A stretch of 64,000 bases of DNA from Aquipuribacter hungaricus (GTDB lineage: Bacteria > Actinomycetota > Actinomycetes > Actinomycetales > JBBAYJ01): contig NZ_JBBEOI010000001.1 of NCBI RefSeq assembly GCF_037860755.1, forward strand, positions 1-64,000, written 5' to 3'. The translations under genes and the position numbers were made by a program. This document shows, piece after piece, positions 35,910-44,272 of this stretch (the stretch's first letter is position 1; each line of letters opens with the position of its first letter). The notes under the pieces were generated by a model. That model saw only the letters and a list, made by a program, of their open reading frames with translations. It searched no databases and was not told the origin of the DNA.

Positions 35910-37309
35910 GTGCCCAGGCGCCGCAGCAGGTCGCGGAGCCCGGCGGGGGGCGCCGCGGCGCCGAAGTACCAGCCCTGGGCGTGGTCGCACCCGGCGGCCG
36001 CGAGGTGGTCGCGCAGCCCCTCGGTCTCCACCCCCTCCGCCGTGACCGACAGGCCCAGGGCGTGCGCCATCCCCACCGTGGCGTCGACCACCGTGGCGGC
36101 CCGCGGGTCGGTGAGCACCGCGCCCGCGATCCCCCGGTCGATCTTGAGGGCGTCGACCGGGAGGTCGAGGACGCGGGCCAGGTTGCTCCAGCCGACCCCG
36201 AAGTCGTCGACGACGACGTGCACCCCGAGCGCCGCGACGGTCGCGAGCTCGGCGCGGGCCAGCGCCGGGTCGGCCAGCTCGGTGGTCTCCGTCAGCTCCA
36301 GCGTCAGCCGCGGCCCGGCGAGGTCGTGGCGCTCCAGGGCGTCGAGCACGTCCCGGGCCAGGCCGGGGCGGGCCAGCTGGCCGCCCGCGACGTTGACCGC
36401 CACCCCGCCGGGCAGCTCCAGGCCCTGCGCGCCCAGCCGGACGAGCTGGGCGCAGGCGGTGTCCAGGACGTGGCGGGCGACCGGCACGACCATGGCCGTC
36501 GTCTCCAGGGCGGCCATGAACGACAGCGGCGGCAGCGTGCCCAGCCCTGGGTGCTGCCAGCGCAGCAGGGCCTCCAGCTGGTGCGGGCGGCCGGTCCGCA
36601 GGTCGACCACCGGCTGGTACCAGGGGACGAGCTCGCCGTGCTCGAGCGCCTGGCGCAGCCGCTCGGGGCGGCGGGCGTCCTCGCGGACGTCCGGGCCCAG
36701 CAGCCCGTCGAACCGGTCGCGCCGGCTCTGCTCGAGCAGCGCGACCACCTGGGTCGCCAGCGCGACCATCGACGCCACCTCGGCCTCGCCGAACCGTCGC
36801 TCCCGACGGTCCAGCACGCACAGCGTCCCCAGCGGCAGGCCGTCCCGCCCGACCAGTGGCACCCCCAGGTACCCGCGGATCTCCGGGCCCCCGGTGACGA
36901 GGGGGTTCTCGCGGAACCGCGGGTCCGTCCGGGCGTCCGCCACGAGCAGGACCCGCGCGTCGGCGACCACCTCCGAGCACAGCGACAGCTCGCGAGGGGT
37001 CTCGGTCAGGTGCAGGCCCAGGCTGGACTTGAACCACTGCCTCGCGGAGTCCACGAGGGTGACAGCCGCCATCGGCGTGCCGCAGACCTGCGCCGCCAGG
37101 GCGGTGACGATGTCGTACGCGGCCTCGGGAGGCGTGTCGAGGACCCCGTAGGAGCGCAGCGAGTCCAGCCGGTCCTGCTCCATCGCGTGGCCCCGGACGC
37201 CGGGCGGCGGCTCGCCCCAGGCGTCCTCCGCGTCCCTCGCCGACGACTGTCGGACGGTGGGGGTGCTGTCGTGCTCCACGTGGTCCCCGGTGCAGGCGGT
37301 GCCTGCCAC
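35906..37309 (-). CDS. GAF-EAL c-di-GMP phosphodiesterase
   Basis: A 467-residue cytoplasmic signalling protein. After a 40-residue polar N-terminus, a GAF domain (LDSLRSYGVLDTPPEAAYDIVTALAAQ, then FKSSLGL, YLGVPLVGRDGLPLGTLCVLD) spans about residues 45-205. An EAL domain follows: E246-A-L-L-R, NVAGGQLA, ELTETTE, D368-D369-F-G, LKIDRG, AEGVET and QGWYFG. All metal- and base-forming positions appear present, so it should hydrolyse c-di-GMP. No GGDEF domain is present. It diverges from the GAF-ANTAR gene and converges with the PRISE gene at a shared CTAG. Confidence 0.93.
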   Translation of the reverse strand: MAGTACTGDHVEHDSTPTVRQSSARDAEDAWGEPPPGVRGHAMEQDRLDSLRSYGVLDTPPEAAYDIVTALAAQVCGTPMAAVTLVDSARQWFKSSLGLHLTETPRELSLCSEVVADARVLLVADARTDPRFRENPLVTGGPEIRGYLGVPLVGRDGLPLGTLCVLDRRERRFGEAEVASMVALATQVVALLEQSRRDRFDGLLGPDVREDARRPERLRQALEHGELVPWYQPVVDLRTGRPHQLEALLRWQHPGLGTLPPLSFMAALETTAMVVPVARHVLDTACAQLVRLGAQGLELPGGVAVNVAGGQLARPGLARDVLDALERHDLAGPRLTLELTETTELADPALARAELATVAALGVHVVVDDFGVGWSNLARVLDLPVDALKIDRGIAGAVLTDPRAATVVDATVGMAHALGLSVTAEGVETEGLRDHLAAAGCDHAQGWYFGAAAPPAGLRDLLRRLGT

Positions 37310-37414
37310 CCTGGTCTGTCAAGGTCGGCCCCGGCGCGTCCTCACCGTAGCGGTCTACCGTGCGCACAGGGGGTGCCGACGGGTGCCGTGCCCGCCGCGC
37401 CGGAGGGGGACCGC

Positions 37415-38443
37415 ATGGGGCTCGAGCACCGCGGGCGGCCGTCCGTCGCCGACACGGGGGGCTCCGACGGGCGGGACGAGCTGGCGGCGCAGTTCAGCAG
37501 CTTCGCCCGGACCGTCCAGCAGCGGCAGGACCCGCACGAGACGCTGGTCGAGATCGTCCGGGCCGCGGTGCAGCTGGTCCCCGGCTGCGACGAGGGCTCC
37601 ATCAGCGTGGTGCTCGGACGCCGCCGCGTCTTCTCCGACGCGGCGTCGGGCGAGCTGCCGCGCGTGGTCGACGCCCTCCAGGAGGGGCTCGGGGAAGGCC
37701 CCTGCCTGGACTCGGCGTACCAGCACACGACGGTGCGCGTGCCCGACATGGCGCGCGAGCAGCGCTGGCCGCGGTTCAGCACCGCCGCCGCCGAGGCGGG
37801 CGCGCTCGGCATGATGTCGTTCCAGCTCTACGTGGACGGTGACGACCTGGGTGCGCTCAACCTGTTCTCCCGCCGGGCGGGCGCCTTCACCGACGAGTCC
37901 GAGCACGTCGGGCTCATGTTCGCCGCCCACGCGGGGGTCGCCTACGCGGCGGCCCGGCAGCGCGCCTCGCTGCGGCGGGAGGTGGAGACGCGCCACGTCA
38001 TCGGGCAGGCGCAGGGGATCCTCATGGAGCGGCACAGGGTGACGTCGGAGCAGGCGTTCGCGATGCTGGTGCGGGTCAGCCAGCACCGCAACGAGAAGCT
38101 CCGCGGGGTGGCGCAGCGGCTCGCGGACAGCGGCCACATCGACGACGTGGCCCTGCCCCGCGCCCGGACGTCAGGGCCGTTGCCACCGCGCCCGCCGGCG
38201 CGCATGCTCGGCGCCATGGACATGGCGACGTGGTGGGCACAGCTCCAGCCGGGCTCCCGCGACTGGCTGGCGGCCCACGCCGGCGAGGTGCTCGTCCCGG
38301 CCGTGGCCGAGGACGTCGCGCGGGTGGGCGGCACGTCCCCGACGTCCGACGGGTCGCCGGTCGAGGACGGGCCCGACGGCCTGTGCCTGACCGACGCCGC
38401 GGTCGACTGGGTGGTGGCGGTGGCCGACGGCGAGAGCCCCTGA
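37415..38443 (+). CDS. GAF-ANTAR antitermination regulator with extra C-terminal domain
   Basis: A 342-residue protein. A GAF domain spans about residues 25-180 (IVRAAVQLVPGCDEGSISVV, DMAREQRWPRF, SFQLYVDGDDLGALNLFS). A coiled helix and the RNA-binding ANTAR domain follow at 186-241 (RREVETRHVIGQAQGILMERHRV, AFAMLVRVSQHRNEKLR). Such proteins bind nascent RNA stem-loops and prevent termination. From residue 268, MATWWAQLQPGSRDWLAAHAGE to TDAAVDWVVAVAD resembles small free-standing actinobacterial proteins, giving an unusual fusion. An internal ATG at 38216 could also start it separately. The main ATG follows GGAGGGGGA. Confidence 0.88.
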   Translation: MGLEHRGRPSVADTGGSDGRDELAAQFSSFARTVQQRQDPHETLVEIVRAAVQLVPGCDEGSISVVLGRRRVFSDAASGELPRVVDALQEGLGEGPCLDSAYQHTTVRVPDMAREQRWPRFSTAAAEAGALGMMSFQLYVDGDDLGALNLFSRRAGAFTDESEHVGLMFAAHAGVAYAAARQRASLRREVETRHVIGQAQGILMERHRVTSEQAFAMLVRVSQHRNEKLRGVAQRLADSGHIDDVALPRARTSGPLPPRPPARMLGAMDMATWWAQLQPGSRDWLAAHAGEVLVPAVAEDVARVGGTSPTSDGSPVEDGPDGLCLTDAAVDWVVAVADGESP

Positions 38444-38534
38444 CCGGGCAGGAGAGCCGGAGGCGTGCGCGCAGCACGGCGAGCCCGGCCGACGGGCGGG
38501 CATGCGTGCACCGGCGGGGGGTAGCCGGGAGCCC

Positions 38535-39080
38535 ATGGCCGCCCCCCGCACCACCGACCGCCCGGCGAGGCTCAGCCCGTCCGACCTGAGCCAGTACCTC
38601 CGGACGGGCCGTGACCCCGACCTGCGCCGTCGGCGTGCCGTGGTCGGTCTGTCGCTGCTGGGCCTGGCGGGCGGGCAGGTCGTGGCGGCGTTCCAGACCG
38701 GTCTGCTCCGGCGCCTGCCGGACCCGCCGGGGCCGTTCGACTCCGACCGCGTCGACTCCTCCGACTACGCCTACCGGCGGCTGCAGACCGCCGACGGGCT
38801 GCTCATGCTCGTCTCGTACGCGGTCACGGCCCTGCTGGCGGGCACCGGGGGTCCCGACCGGCCGTCCACCCGGCCGCTGCTGCCGCTGCTGAGCGCCGGC
38901 AAGGTCGCCGTCGACGTGGTCACGAGGGTGGTCCTGGCGCGGGAGGAGTGGCGCGAGAACCGGGCGCTGTGCGCCTACTGCCAGGCCGCGACGGTCGCCT
39001 CGGTGGTGTCCCTGCCCCTCGTGCTGCCCGAGGCACGGCGCAGCCTGGCCGCCCTGCGGGCGCGGACGACCTCGTCCTGA
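38535..39080 (+). CDS. Vitamin K epoxide reductase-like membrane protein
   Basis: A 181-residue membrane protein with four predicted helices, the first at VVGLSLLGLAGGQVVAAFQTG. It resembles the short actinobacterial VKOR family, with the conserved block YLRTGRDPDLRRRRAVV near the N-terminus and the redox pair C146-A-Y-C149 (ENRALCAYCQAATVASVVSL). The canonical partner loop cysteines are not obvious in the first half, so it may act with a separate thiol protein. The ATG at 38535 has GGGAG close upstream; an in-frame ATG at 38502 would add 11 residues. It stands alone. Confidence 0.82.
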   Translation: MAAPRTTDRPARLSPSDLSQYLRTGRDPDLRRRRAVVGLSLLGLAGGQVVAAFQTGLLRRLPDPPGPFDSDRVDSSDYAYRRLQTADGLLMLVSYAVTALLAGTGGPDRPSTRPLLPLLSAGKVAVDVVTRVVLAREEWRENRALCAYCQAATVASVVSLPLVLPEARRSLAALRARTTSS

Positions 39081-39216
39081 CTTCCCCCGCCCCTTACCCT
39101 CGGCCCGTGGACAGGTGGCCCAGCGGGGCAGCGACGACAGCGGCAGCGGGCACCACGGACGACGCACGTGGCGCGGTGCCCCGCGGTCGCGCGGCGACCC
39201 CGGCGGGGCGGTCCTG

Positions 39217-40173
39217 ATGCCGGGCGGACTGGCGGCGCTGCTCGACGACATCGCCGTGCTCGCCAAGCTCGCGGCGGCCTCGGTGGACGACGTCGGGGCG
39301 GCCGCGGGGCGCGCGAGCGCGAAGGCCGCCGGCGTCGTCATCGACGACACGGCCGTGACGCCGCGCTACGTGCACGGCTTCACGCCCAACCGCGAGCTGC
39401 CCATCGTGCGCAAGATCGCCGTGGGTTCCCTGCGCAACAAAGTCCTGTTCATCCTCCCGGCGGCCCTGCTGCTCAGCCAGTTCCTCCCGTGGCTGCTCAC
39501 GCCGATCCTCATGCTGGGCGGCACGTACCTGGCCTTCGAGGGCGCCGAGAAGGTCTACGAGGTGCTGACCGGGCACTCCAAGGTCAAGGAGGAGGAGGCC
39601 CTGCCCGCCGGCGCGCAGGGCGAGGACCAGGAGCGGGCCATGGTGCGCGGCGCCACCCGCACCGACTTCATCCTGTCCGCCGAGATCATGGTCATCGCCC
39701 TCAACGAGGTCGCCGACGAGCCCCTGCTGTCGCGCGCGATCATCCTGCTCGTGGTGGCCATCGGGATCACCGTGCTCGTCTACGGCGTGGTCGGCCTCAT
39801 CGTGAAGATGGACGACATCGGCCTCCGGCTGGCCCAGACGCGCAACGGGGCGGTCGCCACGGCCGGACGGCTGCTGGTCACTGGCATGCCCAAGGTGCTG
39901 TCCGTGCTGTCCACGGTCGGCATCGTCGCCATGCTCTGGGTCGGCGGGCACATCCTGCTCGTCGGCGTCGACGAGCTCGGCTGGCACCAGCCGTACGACC
40001 TCGTCCACACCCTTGAGGAGGCCGTGCACGGCGTGCCCGCGGTCGGCGGCGTGCTCGCGTGGCTCGCCAACACCCTCGCCTCGGCCGTGGTCGGCCTCGC
40101 GGTCGGCGCGGTCGTCGTGGCCCTCATGCACCTGCGGCCGAAGAAGGCCGGGGCCGAGGCCCACCACGCCTGA
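39217..40173 (+). CDS. DUF808 (YedI-like) membrane protein
   Basis: A 318-residue membrane protein of the DUF808/YedI family. The conserved N-terminal block LAALLDDIAVLAKLAA, the HGFTPNRELPIVRKIAVGSLRNK stretch and ATRTDFILSAEIMVIALNEV are typical, with six to seven predicted helices. The function is unknown in all organisms. I used ATG 39217 because the conserved family start (LLALLDDIA) follows within a few residues; 34 extra codons upstream look non-coding. Confidence 0.9.
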   Translation: MPGGLAALLDDIAVLAKLAAASVDDVGAAAGRASAKAAGVVIDDTAVTPRYVHGFTPNRELPIVRKIAVGSLRNKVLFILPAALLLSQFLPWLLTPILMLGGTYLAFEGAEKVYEVLTGHSKVKEEEALPAGAQGEDQERAMVRGATRTDFILSAEIMVIALNEVADEPLLSRAIILLVVAIGITVLVYGVVGLIVKMDDIGLRLAQTRNGAVATAGRLLVTGMPKVLSVLSTVGIVAMLWVGGHILLVGVDELGWHQPYDLVHTLEEAVHGVPAVGGVLAWLANTLASAVVGLAVGAVVVALMHLRPKKAGAEAHHA

Positions 40174-40282
40174 CGGGGCGTGGCGCGACCGTCCGGCCCT
40201 CGGGTCGGACGCCGCGCCCCCGGTTCCGGGCAACCGCGCCTGAGGCACGCGCGACCGGCAGGCCGCACGGCGCCCCCGAGGG

Positions 40283-40498
40283 TCAGAGGGTCGCGGACCT
40301 GCCCTCGCCGGACCCCTTGACGGACACCCGGCGCACCCGCCGCCAGTTGACGGCCATGGGGGCCTTGATGCCCTGCTCGACCGTGGCGCCCTTGCTGGAC
40401 ATCAGGTCGGCCACCCGCTCGAGCGCGGCCCCCGGCTCGTCCTCGACCCGGATCGTCACGGCGTCGTCGTCGTCGAACCTCACGAGCAGATCGGTCAT
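40283..40498 (-). CDS. Small hypothetical protein
   Basis: A 71-residue protein with a charged, predicted beta-alpha fold (LLVRFDDDDAVTIRVEDE, then ALERVADLMSSKGATVEQGIK) and a basic C-terminus. It lies between two genes on its own ATG at 40498, and the codon pattern looks genuine. I do not recognise the family. No partner gene is in an operon with it; the lysozyme gene lies upstream on the same strand. Confidence 0.6.
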   Translation of the reverse strand: MTDLLVRFDDDDAVTIRVEDEPGAALERVADLMSSKGATVEQGIKAPMAVNWRRVRRVSVKGSGEGRSATL

Positions 40499-40551
40499 GG
40501 CCCCAACGTACGGCCCGCAGGGGCCGAGGAGGAGCGGGAGCAGCCGGCCGG

Positions 40552-41280
40552 CTACCTGGCCGCGAGGTCGTCCAGGCGGGCGGCGTTGACGTCGACGCGG
40601 CCGTCGATGCCGTCCACGCGGCCCATCCAGTGGAACTGCCACACCGTCCAGTCCCGGTCGGGGCGCCCCAGGTGGCTGACGAGCCAGCGCGGCCGCTCCG
40701 AGCGGTCCAGCACGGTGTAGCGCCCCTCCCAGTCCTCGCCGACGTACAGGAGGACGTCGCGACCCCAGGCTGCCTCGACCTCCGACAGGAAGGCGTCGAG
40801 CTCGGCGTGGACGTCCTCGGTGCTCGGGCGGCGGCTGCAGTTGCCCCCCAGCTCGAGGTCCACCGCGGGCGGCAGGGCGGTGGGCTCGGGCGGGGCGGTG
40901 CGCAGGAAGTTCTCGGCCTGCTCCAGGCCGGGCCGGCACAGGGTGAAGAAGTGGTACGCGCCGCGCTGCAGGCCGGCCTCCCCGGCGCCGTCCCAGTTCT
41001 CGGCGAAGCGGGCGTCGACGAAGGTCTCCCCCTCGCTCGCCTTGATGTAGGCGAAGGCGAGGCCGTCCTCGTCGGCGGCCACGGCCGGCCAGTCGACGGC
41101 GCCCTGGTGGTTGCTGACGTCCAGGCCGTAGGCCTCGTCCGCGCGCAGGGACGGACGGTCGTGCGGGTACCAGAGGTACCACCAGCCCGCCGCCGCGGTC
41201 AGCGCCACGAGGACGACCAGGGGCGGTACCAGCCACAGGCGTGCGCGACGCGACCTCGTCCGACCCCCTGACGACCCCAC
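40552..41280 (-). CDS. GH25 lysozyme (membrane-anchored)
   Basis: A 242-residue peptidoglycan muramidase of family GH25. After a basic leader, one membrane-spanning or signal helix (residues 15-36, WLVPPLVVLVALTAAAGWWY) tethers or exports the TIM-barrel domain. GH25 marks are GLDVSNHQGAVDW, AYIKASEGETFVD, GAYHFF and the catalytic acidic DLELGGN, ending VDVNAARLDDL. The start is GTG at 41280. It probably remodels or cleaves cell walls. It stands alone between the ACR3 gene and a small hypothetical gene. Confidence 0.92.
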   Translation of the reverse strand: MGSSGGRTRSRRARLWLVPPLVVLVALTAAAGWWYLWYPHDRPSLRADEAYGLDVSNHQGAVDWPAVAADEDGLAFAYIKASEGETFVDARFAENWDGAGEAGLQRGAYHFFTLCRPGLEQAENFLRTAPPEPTALPPAVDLELGGNCSRRPSTEDVHAELDAFLSEVEAAWGRDVLLYVGEDWEGRYTVLDRSERPRWLVSHLGRPDRDWTVWQFHWMGRVDGIDGRVDVNAARLDDLAAR

Positions 41281-41335
41281 GCTGGGGAGGCTACGTCACG
41301 GGCAGGAGCTCGGACCCGTGGGCTCGCGGCCTCGC

Positions 41336-42475
41336 TCACCGGGCGGACGGCCCCGGCAGCGCCGTCGACCGGTGGGCAGCACCAGGGACCGTCGGGTCGC
41401 CGGGGAAGAAGCGGCGGCCCGCCCAGAGCGAGACGTAGACAAGGCCGACGAGGACGGGGACCTCGATGAGGGGGCCGACGACCCCGGCCAGGGCCTGGCC
41501 CGACGTGGCGCCGAAGGTGCCGATGGCCACGGCGATGGCGAGCTCGAAGTTGTTGCCGGCCGCGGTGAAGCTGAGCGTCGCGGTCTTCGCGTAACCCAGC
41601 CCGACGGCCCGGCCGAGGAGGAACGAGCCGCCGAACATCAGGGCGAAGTAGGCCAGCAGGGGCAGGGCGATGCGCGCGACGTCCCAGGGCTGGGAGGTGA
41701 TGGCGTCGCCCTGCAGCGCGAAGATCACGACGATGGTGAACAGCAGCCCGTAGAGGGCGACCGGCCCGATCTTCGGCAGGAACGTGCCCTCGTACCAGGC
41801 ACGGCCCCGGGCCCGCTCCCCCAGCGTGCGGGTGAGGTAGCCGGCCAGCAGCGGGATGCCCAGGAAGACGAGGACGCTGACGACGATGGCGACGACGGAG
41901 AAGTCGGCGCTCGTGGTCGGCAGGCCGAGCCAGCCGGGCAGGACCTGCAGGTAGAACCAGCCCAGCGCGGCGAAGGCGAGGATCTGGAAGACCGAGTTGA
42001 TGGCCACGAGGACCGCGGCGGCCTCCCGGTCCCCGCACGACAGGTCGTTCCAGATAAGGACCATGGCGATGCACCGGGCCAGACCGACGATGATCAGGCC
42101 GGTCCGGTACTCGGGGTGGTCGGGCAGCAGGAGCCATGCCAGGGCGAACATGAGCGCGGGGCCGACCACCCAGTTGAGGACCAGGGACGCGACGAGGAGC
42201 GTGCGGTCGCCGGTCACCCGGCGGGTCTCGGTGTAGCGGACCTTGGCCAGGACCGGGTACATCATCAGCAGCAGGCCGACGGCGACGGGCAGGCTGACCG
42301 AGCCCACCTGCACGGCGTTGAGGGCGTCGTCCAGACCGGGGACGCCGCGGCCGAGCCCGAGGCCGAGCGCCATGGCCAGGACGATCCACAGCGGCAGGAA
42401 CCGGTCGAGGGTGGAGAGCCTCGCCAGGACGGGACCGTCGGTGCGGACGGGCTGCTCGTCGACGACGTCGCTCAC
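41336..42475 (-). CDS. arsB: ACR3-family arsenite efflux transporter
   Basis: A 379-residue arsenite/H+ antiporter with ten predicted helices. Family marks are LSTLDRFLPLWIVLAMALGLGLG, LPVAVGLLLMMYPVLAKV, the conserved Cys in VGLARCIAMVLIWNDLSCGDREAA (thiol needed for As(III) transport), and TLSFTAAGNNFELAIAVAIGTFG. The GTG at 42475 was taken as start; an ATG at 42586 would add 37 unlike residues and run through the operator region. The ArsR-regulated promoter lies upstream, divergent from arsR-arsC. Confidence 0.92.
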   Translation of the reverse strand: MSDVVDEQPVRTDGPVLARLSTLDRFLPLWIVLAMALGLGLGRGVPGLDDALNAVQVGSVSLPVAVGLLLMMYPVLAKVRYTETRRVTGDRTLLVASLVLNWVVGPALMFALAWLLLPDHPEYRTGLIIVGLARCIAMVLIWNDLSCGDREAAAVLVAINSVFQILAFAALGWFYLQVLPGWLGLPTTSADFSVVAIVVSVLVFLGIPLLAGYLTRTLGERARGRAWYEGTFLPKIGPVALYGLLFTIVVIFALQGDAITSQPWDVARIALPLLAYFALMFGGSFLLGRAVGLGYAKTATLSFTAAGNNFELAIAVAIGTFGATSGQALAGVVGPLIEVPVLVGLVYVSLWAGRRFFPGDPTVPGAAHRSTALPGPSAR

Positions 42476-42545
42476 CCGGCGCGCCGGGTGGTCGGGGGTT
42501 CGTCCGCCGGGGCGGGTCGCGGTGCGGGGACCATCGGGTGCACTC

Positions 42546-42616
42546 CTCGGATCGACGGACGTCGATCCGAGCCTGCCGCCAGACATCGACCGGCGTCAAC
42601 ATAGACAGACGTCGAT
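42546..42616. promoter_or_regulatory. Three ArsR operators between acr3 and arsR
   Basis: Three dyads share the core GAC-N4-GTC. CTCGGATCGAC / GTCGATCCGAG (42546-42571) is perfect over 11 bp. ACATCGAC / GTCAACAT (42583-42602) and ATAGAC / GTCGAT (42601-42616) are imperfect. The first faces acr3 and the others face arsR. Confidence 0.75.
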
Positions 42617-42637
42617 ACCCGGTGCCATGCTCCTCCC

Positions 42638-43030
42638 ATGCCCAGCCCTGCGGCCACGACCGAGCGGACGGCGGGGAGCCTGCCCGTCACGGCGGCCCCG
42701 GCGCCGGCGTGCTGCGCCCCGCTCGTCGGCGAGCCGCTCGGGGCGGAGGACGCCGCCCGCTTCGCCCGCACGCTGCGGGCGATCGCCGACCCCGCCCGGC
42801 TCCGGCTGCTGTCCATGGTCTCCGTGCACGAGGGCGGCGAGGCCTGCGTCTGCGACCTCACCGAGCCCCTGGGCCTGTCCCAGCCCACCGTGTCGCACCA
42901 CCTCAAGGTGCTCGTCGAGGCCGGCCTGCTAACCCGCGACAAGCGGGGCGTGTGGGCGTACTACGCGCTCGTGCCCGGAGCCCTCGACGCGGTGGCCGAC
43001 GTGCTGCGCACCCCTCAGACCGCACGCTGA
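42638..43030 (+). CDS. arsR: ArsR-family arsenite-responsive repressor
   Basis: A 130-residue winged-helix repressor (AIADPARLRLLSMVSV; recognition helix LSQPTVSHHLKVLVEAGLL). The likely As(III) ligands are the N-terminal pair C25-C26 (PACCAP) with C70/C72 in ACVCDL, a layout like the Corynebacterium glutamicum ArsR type rather than the E. coli one. The ATG at 42638 lies just after the operators. It is followed 13 bases later by arsC. It represses both itself and the divergent acr3 until arsenite binds. Confidence 0.93.
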   Translation: MPSPAATTERTAGSLPVTAAPAPACCAPLVGEPLGAEDAARFARTLRAIADPARLRLLSMVSVHEGGEACVCDLTEPLGLSQPTVSHHLKVLVEAGLLTRDKRGVWAYYALVPGALDAVADVLRTPQTAR

Positions 43031-43043
43031 CCAAGGAGCACGC

Positions 43044-43490
43044 ATGGACGAGACCCCCGACCAGACCCTCCCGACGGTGCTGTTCGTGTGCGTGAAGAAC
43101 GGCGGCAAGTCCCAGATGGCGGCCGGGCTGATGCGGCAGGCCACCGGCGGCCGCGTGCAGGTGCTGTCGGCAGGCACCGCCCCGGGCGGCGCGGTCAACG
43201 CCCTGTCCGCGGAGTCCCTGCTCGAGGTAGGCGTCGACATCCGCGACCAGGTGCCGCAGCCGGTCACGGACGAGCTGGTCGCCGCGGCGGACCTCGTCGT
43301 CGTGCTCGGCCGCGACGCCGTGGTGGCTCCCGAGGACGGCACCCCGGTCGTCACGTGGGACACCGACGAGCCGTCCGAGCGCGGCATCTCGGGCATGGAG
43401 CGGATGCGGCTGGTGCGCGACGACATCGCCGCCCGCGTGGACGCCCTCGCGGCCGACCTGGCGCGGGCCACGGACGCCCCCCTCCCCTGA
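43044..43490 (+). CDS. arsC: Arsenate reductase, LMW-PTP fold, mycothiol type
   Basis: A 148-residue low-molecular-weight phosphatase-fold protein. The P-loop C16-VKNGGKSQM is the signature of actinobacterial ArsC1/ArsC2 enzymes, which form an arseno-mycothiol adduct and are regenerated by mycoredoxin. WDTDEP carries the general-acid Asp region. No second and third resolving Cys are present, which also points to the mycothiol mechanism. It reduces arsenate to arsenite for export by ACR3 and is co-transcribed with arsR. Confidence 0.93.
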   Translation: MDETPDQTLPTVLFVCVKNGGKSQMAAGLMRQATGGRVQVLSAGTAPGGAVNALSAESLLEVGVDIRDQVPQPVTDELVAAADLVVVLGRDAVVAPEDGTPVVTWDTDEPSERGISGMERMRLVRDDIAARVDALAADLARATDAPLP

Positions 43491-43568
43491 GGCGGACGGG
43501 CGAGGGGAGCCCTGCCAGGGCACCCCGCCGGGCCACCGCGGGCGCGAGCCGGCGGGCACGATCGTCGG

Positions 43569-44153
43569 ATGGACCTCCAAGACTTCCTCGACCACGTCGA
43601 CCACGGGCTGCCCGTCGAGGGCGGCTCGGACCTGCACGCCTTCATGGTCCGCGCGGCCCAGGACGCCCTGCGGACCACCGCCGAGCTCAACGGCGCCTAC
43701 CGCAGCCCCGAGGAGGTGCACGCGCTGCTCGAGCGCCTGACGGGACGCCCGGTCCCCCGGTCGGTGACGGTGTTCCCGCCGTTCTACTCCGAGTTCGGCA
43801 AGAACCTCGTCCTCGGCGAGGGGGTCTTCGTCAACATGGGCTGCCGGTTCCAGGACACGGGCGGGATCACGATCGAGGACGGCGCACTGATCGGGCACGG
43901 CACGACCCTGACCACGCTGGACCACGCCATGGACCCCGGGCACCGCGCCGACATGGTCCCCGCGCCGGTCCGCATCGGGCGCAGGGCGTGGCTGGGGGCC
44001 GGCGTCACGGTCGTGCCGGGCGTCACCGTCGGGCCCGGGGCCGTCGTCGGGGCCGGCGCGGTCGTCACGCGGGACGTGCCCGCCGACACGGTCGTGGCCG
44101 GGGTCCCCGCCAGGGTCCTCCGCGCCACGGGCTTCACGACCGCGCCTGCCTGA
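43569..44153 (+). CDS. Sugar O-acetyltransferase (hexapeptide-repeat)
   Basis: A 194-residue left-handed beta-helix acyltransferase of the maltose/galactoside/NodL group. It has an N-terminal helical segment (residues 1-60) and hexapeptide repeats (FVNMGCRFQDTGGITIEDGALIGHGTTL, IGRRAWLGAGVTVVPGVTVGPGAVVGAGAVV). The catalytic His is in LDHAMDPGHR. It transfers acetyl from acetyl-CoA to a sugar hydroxyl. No operon partner; it is downstream of arsC on the same strand with a 78-base gap. Confidence 0.9.
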   Translation: MDLQDFLDHVDHGLPVEGGSDLHAFMVRAAQDALRTTAELNGAYRSPEEVHALLERLTGRPVPRSVTVFPPFYSEFGKNLVLGEGVFVNMGCRFQDTGGITIEDGALIGHGTTLTTLDHAMDPGHRADMVPAPVRIGRRAWLGAGVTVVPGVTVGPGAVVGAGAVVTRDVPADTVVAGVPARVLRATGFTTAPA

Positions 44154-44272
44154 CCCGCCGTCGCGTCCTGCCCCCGGGGCGCGGGCAGGACGGCGCGCGG
44201 GTTCTGGGACCGGTCCTTACCCTGGTCACGACGCGACCTGCCGGCGCCTCGGCCCACGACACGGAGGACCTG

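Noticed and set aside
34179-37367. A 1062-residue minus-strand open frame
   Set aside because: It is an Arg/Gly/Ala-rich shadow running across the PRISE, GAF-EAL and DinB-like genes; nothing in it resembles a domain.
41336-42586. The longer ACR3 reading from ATG 42586
   Set aside because: The extra 37 residues are Arg/Pro-rich, unlike the family, and would place coding sequence over the ArsR operator.
42625-42627. An ATG at 42626-42628 as arsR start
   Set aside because: It is not in frame with the conserved winged-helix sequence; the in-frame ATG is at 42638.
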